Shown here: positions 1 through 9,283 of the stretch, piece after piece
Numbering within the stretch: the first letter of the stretch is position 1
How the letters are laid out: every line of letters begins with the position of its first letter
Notes under the pieces: generated by a model
What the model was told of the DNA's origin: nothing
Seen by the model: only the letters and a program-made list of their open reading frames with translations
Databases searched by the model: none
Translations under genes and position numbers: made by a program
Assembly: GCF_028769735.1 (NCBI RefSeq)
Contig: NC_088173.1
Location: 70,554,463 to 70,618,462, forward strand
Source: Zonotrichia leucophrys gambelii
Taxonomy: Eukaryota > Chordata > Aves > Passeriformes > Passerellidae
Direction of reading: 5' to 3'
DNA length: 64,000 nt

Positions 1-2323
1 CGCGAAGGGCGACAGCGCGGCTGCGGGGACAGCGGCGTCAGGGGGCGCTGGGGTCACCCCAGCAAAGCACAGCAGGGCAGGACCCTGGGGGATGGCGGGG
101 GGCTCGGGGGCACACGGGGATGGGGAGTGCCAGGGGAGCCACCAGTGCTGCCTGGGAGAGTAGGGAAGGGGGACACCCAGAGTTTTCCCCACTTTGGGGA
201 CATGGGGGCAGCTCAAGGCATGGCATGAGGGAGGATCTGTCCCCTTTCCTACCCCACGGCACAGTCACTCCCCCAGCCCTGCGATCGGCACTGGAATGTC
301 GGGGTGGATGGGCTGGCCCGGTCACAGCACTGCTGCAGGATTATCGAGCCCGGCTGCACAAACCCACCCTCCCCTCACACCGAGCCCGAGGAGCCTCCGG
401 GGCACTGCAAGGACTGCCCAGCCCTGCCCGTGAGGGTACGGGACCACAGAAACTGTTGGGAGGCAGACAGTGTCTCTTTCCATGGGCCAGGGAAGGGGAT
501 GTCCCTGCCCAGCTGAGGTGTGAGCCATCACTGCTGAGGCCAACGTGCCACATCCCAAACCCAGAAGCTGCAAGAGCTGCAGGGAGCATCAGAGCAGCAT
601 AGAGGACAGCGAAGGTTTGGCAGGCTCAGCCCCCAACACCTGCACCCCTCCTGCTCTGGCAGCAACCTTGGCCAAGTCATGACCCTACAGCACCACATCC
701 CCGTGGCACCATGGCACCACAGCCGCCACCAGGGCCACACTGCATGGACAGGGCTGCACATGGCCGGGACCATGGGTTGGCCATGGGGCTACATCCCCCC
801 ATGGCACAGGGACGTGGGGCACAGCCCACAGCACCCCAGGGACTCCCTGGCATCCACAGACCCTCCCTCCCACCCGTGCCCAGGAGGCCACCTGGGCTGG
901 GGGAGCCGTGGAGCCGTGCAGGGCACGGTTGGGGCAGGTGGAGCCGTGCAAGGCACGGTTGGGGCAGGTGGAGCCGTGCAGCCGGGGGGACGGGCATGGT
1001 TTGAGCAGGTGGAGCCAGGGGGGACAGAGGCCCCCAAGCCCCCTCCCCGCATGGGCGGCCTCTCAGCGGGACCAGCTGCCTCCTGCCCGCAGCCCACCCC
1101 AAGGCCAAGGTGCTGAGTGATGCCTGCGGCTGAGAGACCCCGTGCTGGGGAGGGGCTGCCCCATCCACCCAAGGCTGGCGCCAGGCAGGAGACGAGGACG
1201 TCACCCGCCACCCGCCACCCCTGCGCGGGGACCGTGCTTCGTCACCGCTGCCATGGCGGGGTGGGCCGGGAGGTGAACACGGTTCTGCTGGCGCCCAGGT
1301 GGGACCCCCACAGTCCTCAGTGTCCTGCCCCAGACCCCCCCATGGCCCACACGGCCGGGACTCGGCCCCCAGCCCCGCACGGCCTCCAGCCTTGTCCCCA
1401 CATGCGGCCACACGCTGTGGACGTGGCAGTGCCGCCATCTTGGGCGGGAGCGGAGCCGAGCCAGGCCGGGGGTCCCCAGCAGCCACACACGGCCCCAGTG
1501 CCCGGGACCCCAACCTCAGCACCCCTCCTGCTCCTGGGGTGCAGCAAGCAGCACCCCCACCCCAGCACTGTGGCTCAGCCCCAGCACGGCGCTCAGCCCC
1601 GGCCACACCAGCAGCACCTCAACCCCTCTCTGCCTCCACAACCCCGCATGGCTGCCCTGGGCTCTCCCACAGCGCTGGCACTGTGAGTTCCACACCGATC
1701 CCGGCACGTTCAGATCCGGGATCCCATCCCCAGACACCCCCAGGTACCCCTGCACCCCCATTCTCGGGGTTCACAAGGCATGGGACATTGCTCTGTGCAT
1801 GGAGGGGCTTTATCCTCAGTCCCACGGAGGGTTCCCCACCCTGCACTGTGTCCCCTCAGAGCCCCCACATCACATCTGACACCCGCAGAGCCCACACCCC
1901 ACACCCCGGCTCCCGCAGCCTCCCCGTTACGGTGGCACAGCATCACCACCGGCACCTCAAACCGAGGAAAGGACCAAACACGGAGTAAAACTCGAGACCG
2001 GAGCCCGCTGGGACCCCTCGGGCTCCACCCGGATCCGCTGGTCCCTGCTCGGTGCCGCGGTTGAGCCGCCGGCAGCCGCGTCTACCCCGAGCCGCTCCCG
2101 CGGGCCCCGACGGCGGCGGGCGAGGACCGGGCACTGCGGGAACCTGTGGAGCGCACGGTCCCCGCCATCCCCGTTCCGATCCCCGCCCCGACCCGCGCCG
2201 CGCCCGCCGGACCGCGCTGCCCCGACGGCACCACGGGAGCGGCCGGTGCCGCGGGAGTGCCCGGAGCCGTCAATAGCCGCCGGTAGCCGCCGGTAGCCTC
2301 CGGTTGCCGTCCTGTCCGCTCAC
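1..2323. other. Presumed TLX2 intron 1 / left flank, no coding evidence
   Basis: This stretch lies downstream of the TLX2 exon 1 donor on the minus strand, so it should be intron 1. I searched both strands for the TLX homeodomain block (WFQNRRTKWRRQ region) and did not find it. Open frames are present but are GC-driven and low-complexity. It holds a short 30-bp tandem repeat near 905-985. A CTCF-like stretch near 38-52 is only a partial match to the consensus. Confidence 0.5.
905..985. repeat. 30-bp tandem repeat, about 2.5 copies
   Basis: The unit contains GGAGCCGTGCAGGGCACGG followed by TTGGGGCAGGT. The period is exactly 30 bp, so the translation repeats every ten residues. It lies in presumed TLX2 intron sequence. 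Confidence 0.8.
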
Positions 2324-2705
2324 CTGAGAGCCGGTCCTTGGCGATGCGCCGCGTGGTCTCCATCCACGGGAAGGTGAGCCCCGGCAGCGCGGGCCCCGGC
2401 GGCGGCGCGGCGGGCGCGGCGGGCGGCGCGGCGGGCGCGGGCCGGTGCGCTGGGACGCGGATGACTCCGGCGGGCGGCGCGGCGGGCGCGGGGGTCACGT
2501 TCACGCTCACGTTCATGCTCATGTTGAGGTTGTAGGAGCCGAGCGGACCGGTGGGGCCGTAGCCGCTGCCGTAGAGCCCGTAGTCGGGCTCTGCCGCCGC
2601 CCGGTGCGGCCCCGTGGGCTCGGGGCCGCCCAGGATCTGATCGATGCCGAAGCTGATGGGCTCGTGGGGCGCGGGGGGCCCCGGGCCGCCGCCCTCCCGC
2701 TCCAT
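2324..2705 (-). CDS. TLX2: TLX2 exon 1 (T-cell leukemia homeobox 2), partial
   Basis: TLX proteins are NK-class homeodomain transcription factors of neural-crest and enteric neuron development. The exon gives 127 residues plus one base, ending at a GTGAGC donor in phase 1. Visible family marks are the N-terminal Eh1-type repressor motif HEPISFGIDQIL (about residues 14-25), the block GVIRVPAHRP, and the PBX-contact motif FPWME (about residue 112) followed by a basic stretch and KDRLS. A YNLNMSMNV stretch resembles TLX1, but linkage to PCGF1 and LBX2 argues for TLX2. The ATG at 2705 is the only one positioned correctly before HEPISF. The homeodomain exons are not found to the left within this window, so the gene is incomplete here. 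TLX1 or TLX3 is unlikely given the neighbours. Confidence 0.9.
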
Positions 2706-2993
2706 CCCGGCCGCGCTCAGAGCCGGCGGGGCGCGGGCATGGCCGGGGGGCGGCGGGGGGCGGCGGCGGCGGGCACGGAGCGCCCGGTGCGGGGCAGGAC
2801 GCGGTGCGAGGCGCGGGCCCGGAGCAAGGTGCGGGGCAGGTGGCGGGTGCGGGCCCGGGGCAGGGTGCGGGGCATGGCTCGCAGCCGCTGGCGGCCCCGG
2901 GGCGGGAGCGCGGGTGGGCTGCGGGCCCTGGCGGGACGCGCTTTTCTGCCCCGCTCCATCCGGACCGGCCGAACTCCCACCGCCTGAGCCCTG

Positions 2994-3021
2994 ATTGGCG
3001 GCCGCGCCCCGTGATTGACAG
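2994..3021. promoter_or_regulatory. TLX2 upstream CCAAT box and PBX-MEIS site
   Basis: About 290-315 bp upstream of the TLX2 ATG there is an inverted CCAAT box (ATTGG, 2994-2998), then the decamer TGATTGACAG at 3012-3021. The decamer is the established composite site for PBX-MEIS/PREP dimers. TLX proteins are known PBX partners, so feedback control is possible, but that is inference. Confidence 0.5.
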
Positions 3022-3499
3022 CTCGGGGCCCCGCCCCCGCCCCGGGACATACCCCCCCGCCCTCGCCGCTCCGGGCCCGCGCCCCGGCTCCGGGACAAGC
3101 GGACGGGCCCGTCGGGTCCCGAATGCCTCCCGTGCACCGACGGGCTCCGTACCCGTTCGCCCCGCCGGGGCGTCCGCCGGACCGCCTAGCCGGTGCACCG
3201 GAGCCGCTGTCGCACCGGGCAGCAGCGCGGCGCCTTTTCGCGTCCCCGCTCCGTCCGCAGCCCCTTCGGTGCTTCCAGCCACCCCTCCCGGGGCGCACGA
3301 AGCCCCCCTGCCCCAGCGCCGTTACCGCGGGGCGCACGGACCCGCGCTTGGGGTGCGCAGGCTTCGCACCGAGCCCGTCCGTACGGGAGCGAATGGATCT
3401 GGCGGCCCCGGTGCGGGGACCCAGGGGTTGTTCCGACCCGCCGTCCCCAGAACACGGACACGTCCCGGGACACGGGTCCCAATCTCCTCGAGGCGCCGT

Positions 3500-3765
3500 T
3501 GCCGGTAGCTGGGGTCTCAGTTCCCAGGGAACCGCCTTTCCCGGGGCACCGACCCCACGCAGACCGTCAGTTCCCAGGCCATGAATCCCCCTTCCCGGGA
3601 CCTGCCGTTCCCGGTATCACGGACTCCGTTTTCCACGGGGATGGAGTCCGACACCCCTGGCCCCGCCATTCCCGGAGACAGACCCCGGTTCCCGAGCCGC
3701 CGTTCCCTGGGATGAACCCCTGTTCCCCACCCGCCTTTCCCGGTCACAGAGCCCAGCCCGGGCCC
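3500..3765. repeat. Degenerate tandem repeat with TTCCCGG cores
   Basis: Repeated blocks of the form CCGTTCCCGG plus GGACC or GACCCC recur every few tens of bases. Divergence is high, so the period (roughly 40-50 bp) is approximate. Confidence 0.5.
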
Positions 3766-5624
3766 GTCGGTAACGGCAGCTGAGAGCGGCACTGGCTCAG
3801 TCGGGTCTTCCGACGACTATCACGACAGCGGCGGCCCCGCGGGTGGGTTACCGGCGGCTCCCGGGAGGGTCACGGCCCCGGGACAGGGGCTGGCGGGGCG
3901 GAGGCGGCGGCGGCTTCCCGGGCACCCTGGCGCCACCGGTCTGGGGCAAATGACATTACCGGGGCCTGCGCCTGTAAATCACGGCGGCACCGGGGGCTGC
4001 AGCTGCCGCATCGGGGGCACTGCACAGCCCGGAGCACCTGGCATCCCAAGGGCACCGGGGGGCACCGGGTGGTCCCTGGCTCGCTGCAGTGTGGGGTGCC
4101 CGTCCCTGCGGCCGCAGCTCTGCCGGGGTGTGGGGCTGCAGGGGCACACGGCTGTGCCACCCTCGGCCATGCCCACAGCCCACCCCGGCACCGGGAGCGG
4201 CCGAGCTGCTCCTCTCCACACCAGGGGCACCGACGGAGCCTCGTGTGCCCAGGAGGGGAGGGGGACACAGCACCGGGACCCTGCCCTGCAGGCGCCGCGG
4301 ATTTCTGGCGTTCCCTGCTCGCAGCCCGGCAGGTGCTGGGACAAATCCTGATATTCCAGCTGTGGCTTTTCCACCTGTAAAGAGCCACCGGCTCCGGGTC
4401 TGCTGCGGCAAAGGGACCCGCTGTGACCCCGTGGGGTGCGGCCATGGCGGCGGCAGTGGCAGTGACAGCGGTGACAGCGGTGACAGTGGCAGTGGGAGGA
4501 AATGGCCGGTGCCGGAGGAGGAGGCGGCAGCAGGTTAATTGAACCCGGAGCAGGAGGCAGATGTTGCCGTGCCCAGGGGCTGGAATCTGCCGGGCTGGGA
4601 GATGGATCGGGGGGCTGGGACGGGGCCCGGGGCAGTGCGGGCTCTCCCGGCGCCTGCCTGCACCAGGGCCCGCCCCACGCCCACGGGGGTGTGCAGGCGG
4701 CACCCCCGGCCGGAGCAGCCCCCCCTTGCCCGGCAGCCTCCAGCAGCACGGGCGGGGCTGCCCTGGGAGGGAGGGGAAGAACTGAGGGTGCTCAAGGAGT
4801 TCTGAGCCCCTTCCCACCCTGGCTGTGGGTGTAGGGTGTTTCCCTCCCAGGGACCCCAGTAGCCAAGGTATCACCACCTTGTGCCGCTCGCTGACTCTGC
4901 CTTCCCAGTGACCCTTGGGCCACCTGGAAGGAGGCCGTGTCCCTGCTCCAGGGTCCCCTGAGCCACCATGGGGACCAGGCAGGGTCTCTGCGCCCGGAAC
5001 CCCCCAGTGGGCCAGTGCAGACCCTTCCTCATTTCTCGGCCGCAGGGACCTGCGTGTCCTCTCTGTCCCCCTGCCACCGCAAGGGGCTGGAGCTGGCCGT
5101 TCTCATGGGTGGCAGTGACAGCTGGAGGGGATGCGACAGAAAAAAGGGCATTTGCCCATTTCCAGCAGGGAATCAGCCTTCCGCAGCACCGGGCCCTGCC
5201 ACCGCCAGAGCTGCACCAGCACCTCCCAGCCCCGCGCCCTCCGCGCCCCTGTGCCCCTGGAGCAGGAGGGGTCACACATGGGGTCTGTGGAGTCCGGTCC
5301 CTGCCCGCCCCACCACGGAGGCGCTGCCCGAATCTGCCGGGGCTCCTCGCCCCGTTCCCCGCCGTGGCCCCGGGGCTGCCGGTGCAGCTGCGCGGCTCCG
5401 TGGTGCCACATCCCCGGTGCCGCCCGTGCCGGTGCTTCCGTCCCTCACGGGGACGCCGCGGGCTCCGAAGCTGCTGCGGGGCGGGGGTCGCTGGGACGGG
5501 TCCGTGCCTGTCCCCGGTGCCTGTCCCCGGTGCCGCGGCCATCACGGCGGTGGCGCGGCGGGGACCTGGCGGGGCCCCACGCTGCCACCGGCCAGAGGCT
5601 GCCGCGCACCCGCTCCCGCCCGCT

Positions 5625-5880
5625 CCCCCCCGTAATCTCATTACCGCTGGACGTCCCCTTCTTCCTCCCGCTTCCCCCCAAACCCGCTGGCAAACTGGAG
5701 GGACAGTCAGCTCCTCTCTGGCTGCTGGGTTAATTCTGGGCTAATTAGATGAACCAGCCCAGATTGGATTACTTTAGCCTGCATTTGGTCCTCCAGTCCT
5801 TGGCTTGCGGCTCCCGGGGGAGCTGCTGGCGCCTCCTGCCTCAATCAGACACTTCTTAACCGCATGAAACACTCCCGGTG
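5625..5880. promoter_or_regulatory. Candidate conserved non-coding element, homeodomain-site cluster
   Basis: In otherwise GC-rich DNA, this segment has a dense run of TAATCTCATTA, GGTTAATT, GCTAATTAG and TTGGATTACTTTAG. These are homeodomain (TAATTA) and bicoid/OTX-type (GGATTA) cores. It lies about 3 kb upstream of TLX2 and 3.5 kb upstream of PCGF1. An enhancer role is inferred from composition and position only. Confidence 0.35.
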
Positions 5881-8149
5881 CCCCCCGCCGCCCGCCCGCC
5901 GCGGGCGCCGGCACCCGGACGGGGTGCGCGGGGTGAGGCGGCAGCAGCCGGTGGGCGCGGTGCCCACCCCGGCCCGGCTGGCACGCCGGGAGCGCTGGCA
6001 TGAGGATGGATGGGGATGGGATGGGGCCGGGATGGGACCGCTGTGGGGTTGGGATGGGGTCACCGTGGCCGCGGATGGACCCGACGGCCGAGTCGCCCGC
6101 TCGGACGTCACGGTGGTGGCCCTCGGCGTCTGCGCGGTGTCCTCGGGGAGGAGCCGGGTGCCACATGGGTGCGTGGGCGGCTGCACGGTGACGCCAACAG
6201 CGGCTGCTGGGGGGCTGCTTCCCCCGGGCACCGCCAGGCTGCGGCCCCTGGGACAGGGGACAGGGGGGACTGCGGGTCCGGACTCGGGGTGTGGCACGGG
6301 CCACCCCCTCAAACCCTCTGGGGACCCCAGCTCCGTGGGGCAGAAGGGCTGGGGGGCACAGTGTGGCCTGGGGGTGCAGAGGATGCGGAGCGGGAGCTGA
6401 GAGCCCCCGGGCTTTCGGAGGGGGATGAGGGATGGACAGGGGACAGAAGGGGTGCTGGGGAGTGGGGGGCACACACAGCACCCCCCTCCCCACTCGGGCT
6501 GCAGGAGAGGCAGCTCCAGCCCCTCTGGTCAGCGGGAGCAGTGCCCAGGAGGCACAGGACACATGGCTGGGCACACTGGGTGCCCTCAGGGTAGTCCACC
6601 CTCACCTCCCCACGGTTCAACACCAGCCGGGGGTTTTTTGGGGGGTCTGCCTGCCTGGGGGCCGTCCTAGTGGGCTGGTGCCCGTCGGGGGGCCACAGCG
6701 TGCCGGTGGCTGGTGGCCGCTGACAGCCACGTCGCTCAGCGCCTCGTTATCGAAGGTTAATTGGATTTTGCAGATGCACTCGGTGCATTAGGCAGGAGCT
6801 CAGTCCATGAGCACCAAGCCCTCGCTGCCCTATAGGGACCCCTGCCCACCTCAGAGGGATTAATAGGGGACCCCTATCCCTTCTGCCCGATCTAATAGGG
6901 AGCTCTGTCCACCCTGGGAATCCCCTGGCTTCCCTGGAGGGTCCCTGTACAGCTGATGGGATGGAGGGGAAGCTAACGCTGCTGCCCTGCGCCACTGCGG
7001 CCATGAGTGTGTCCAGCCTCAGCCCCAGCGAGGGCTCCGGCCGGGAAAGCTCCCGGCAGCGCTTCCCAGAAGGAGCCGCCCCGGCCGTGCCGCGGAAATG
7101 GAGCTGAATATCTGAGCAGGGCTGAGCTAAAAGCCTCGGCCCCGCAGCCCCGCGCAGCCCCGGCGGCTCCTGCCATCAATTATTAACGGCGAGATGGATC
7201 CGCGGCCTCGCCTGGCGGGGGCGGCTCCGGGAGTACCGGCTGCCCGGGACCCCAGCCCCGGGACGGGCTCTCCGCCCTCGGTCCCGCGGGGCCCACGCCA
7301 GAGCCACCCGCAGAGCCGGGACTCGCGGTGCCGTGGCCGGGTCCGGTGCCGGTTCTCAGAAAGCGATGCTGCCCCGCCGTGGGGCCGCGCTGGCCCCGCT
7401 GTGACCCCCGTCCCTCCCCGGATGGCTCCTGGCAGGTACAGATGGGACCGGACCCTCCCCAGCCGGGGGTCACCGGCCCCGCCGCGCTCTCGCCTCCCCG
7501 GAGGCGCGGGCAGGGAATGGGCGGGCGGCGGGGCGGGGGCCGGCCCGGAGCCTCTGCCCGCCGGCACCGGGAGCGGCTCGTGTTGGTCCCGGGGCTCGGC
7601 CACACACCGGGACGAGGGGCTGGCACCGGGGTCACCGGGGCTCGGTGCTGAGGCGCTCCGGTGGGGCAGCGGGGACAGCGCGGCTGGGCTGGGCACACTG
7701 AGGGAGCTGAGGAGTGCAGTAAGCGCTGTGACCCCTATCCGGACCGGGATCATGATCAGGACCACGACAATACCGGGACCCATCTAGGAGCCCCAAACCC
7801 GCCCGGTCCCTGGCCGTGGCAGCCGGTGCGGAGCCGGTGCCGGAGCAGGGCTGGCAGCGCGGCTGTGTGCCAGGAGCTCCATGCTGCCATGGTGGGTGCC
7901 AGCCCCTGCTCGAGGATCCTGCCGTGCTCCTCTGCCCGCTCCCACTCCCTGGCACGGACCAGCCTTCCCCGCCGTCCGGTCTGAGCTCCGGGGGAGTGGC
8001 ACAGTCCGTGAGGAGCCGTGGGGGGCTCTGAGGGGCCGTGGGGAACTCGGCTCGGCTCCGCATTAGCGCGGCCGCTGCTTCCCCCGAGCCAAACCTGCAT
8101 TAGCGTGGCTCCGGCTGAGCCGGGTGGGGCCGCGGGCTGCTCCGCTGGT

Positions 8150-8430
8150 ACCCCAAAGTGCCAGCACCTCGGCACCCCAAACTGCAGCACCCCAAACTGA
8201 AGGACCCCGGCACCCGACACCCCGAACTGCCAGCACTTCAACCCTGCCAGCACCCCAGCACCGTACACCCCAAATATCAGCACCAACAGCAGCGCAACAC
8301 CTCAAACAGTACCACGCTGGTACCCCAGCGACACCCCAGCACCCCAACCCTGCCCGAACCCCGGCACCCCGAAGTGTCCCGGCACCCCGAACTGCCGGGG
8401 CAAACACCCCGACCCTGCCGGTGCCGCTGC
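8150..8430. repeat. C-rich tandem repeat with CACCCCAAACTGC units
   Basis: Short units such as CAGCACCCCAAACTG and GGCACCCCGAACTGCC repeat irregularly over about 280 bp, giving a strongly C-skewed plus strand. Confidence 0.7.
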
Positions 8431-8639
8431 ATCCCTGAGCCCGGCCCTGCCCTCGCCGCCGCCGTTCACGCTGTGCTCCCGTCGGGACACCCCGGTGTCC
8501 CTTCCGGAATCCTCACAGACCCCCTGAGCGCCCCCAGATCTCCCGCACCTCACGGACCCCCCTAAACCACCCACCCCGAGTCCCCCGCGTGTACCCTGCG
8601 CCCCACACGGACTCCTCGTCCCCTTCGTGCCCCCTCGCA

Positions 8640-8850
8640 GCCTCCAGACCCCACAGATCCTCTCAGATCCTCTCAGATCCCCTCAAACCCCCTCAGACCT
8701 CCTCGACCCCTCAGATCCCTCAGGCCTCTCAGATCCCTCAGGCCCCTCATATCCCTCAAACCCCTCAGATCCCCTCAGACCCCCTCAAATCCTCTCAGGC
8801 CTCCTCAGATCCCCTCAGGCCCCCCCAAACCCCCTCAGGCCCCGGTTCCC
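8640..8850. repeat. CCTCAGATCC tandem repeat
   Basis: Units of roughly 10-16 bp built from CCCTCAGATCC and CCCTCAAACC repeat for about 200 bp upstream of the PCGF1 promoter. Confidence 0.75.
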
Positions 8851-8918
8851 CGGTTCCCTCCGTACGCCTCGCACTCCCGCTGCCCCCCCCGCCCCTCCCG
8901 TTCCCCCGCGTTGCTCTG

Positions 8919-8932
8919 CTGCCCTCTAGCGG
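8919..8932 (-). promoter_or_regulatory. CTCF consensus site
   Basis: The minus strand reads CCGCTAGAGGGCAG. This fits every position of the core CTCF consensus CCRSYAGRKGGCRS. It lies about 350 bp upstream of the PCGF1 start, a usual place for CTCF at a CpG promoter. Confidence 0.55.
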
Positions 8933-8964
8933 CGTTCCGCAGCAGCACGCGCACGCACAGAACT

Positions 8965-9283
8965 CTCTGATTGGCGACCGCTGCTGTCCGTCAAGAGGGC
9001 GCCCTCTCGCTATTGGCCAGTGCCGGGAACGCCCTCCCCTAAACACGGCGGGTCCGGTGGCGGCGGCTCGCGGCGGGTCCCCCTCACGGACGAGGTCGGG
9101 GAGTCTCGGGATCCCGGGCCTCTCCCCGTGGGTCTCGGGGAAGGATCAGCACAGGGCCGAGCTTGCGCTGCCCGCCGCGACTCCAGACTCGCGGGGCACG
9201 CTAGGAGTTGTAGTCCCGCCGCTCGCCGCGGCCCCGCCCCGAACACGGAAGTGCGCGAGGCCACAGGCGGAGGCGGCTCTAAG
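8965..9283 (+). promoter_or_regulatory. PCGF1 promoter region
   Basis: The segment upstream of the PCGF1 ATG is CpG-rich. It carries two ATTGG (inverted CCAAT) cores near 8970 and 9013, a GGAGTTGTAGT block at 9204-9214 matching the reverse of the ZNF143 motif ACTACAAYTCC, an ETS-type GGAAGTG near 9247, and AAGATGGCG (YY1 type) overlapping the start codon at 9281-9289. This mix is typical of TATA-less housekeeping promoters. The transcription start was not located. Confidence 0.55.
8994..9007. other. Perfect 14-bp palindrome
   Basis: AGAGGGCGCCCTCT is its own reverse complement. It lies in the PCGF1 promoter between two inverted CCAAT boxes. No specific factor is assigned. Confidence 0.7.

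Larger units (their letters stand above)
3140..8900. other. TLX2-PCGF1 spacer, no gene seen
   Basis: I find no conserved protein, tRNA or other RNA gene in this 5.8-kb GC-rich spacer between head-to-head TLX2 and PCGF1. It contains a degenerate repeat (3500-3765), AT-rich islands with homeodomain-like sites (5625-5880, about 6738-6795 and 7170-7200), a duplicated CATTAGCG motif near 8060-8105, and C-rich tandem repeats (8150-8430, 8640-8850). Several 100-300 codon frames are open on both strands but have the composition of random GC-rich DNA. Confidence 0.6.

Noticed and set aside
38..52. CTCF-like CAGGGGGCGCTGG near the left edge
   Set aside because: It mismatches the consensus at two upstream positions, unlike the three full matches reported.
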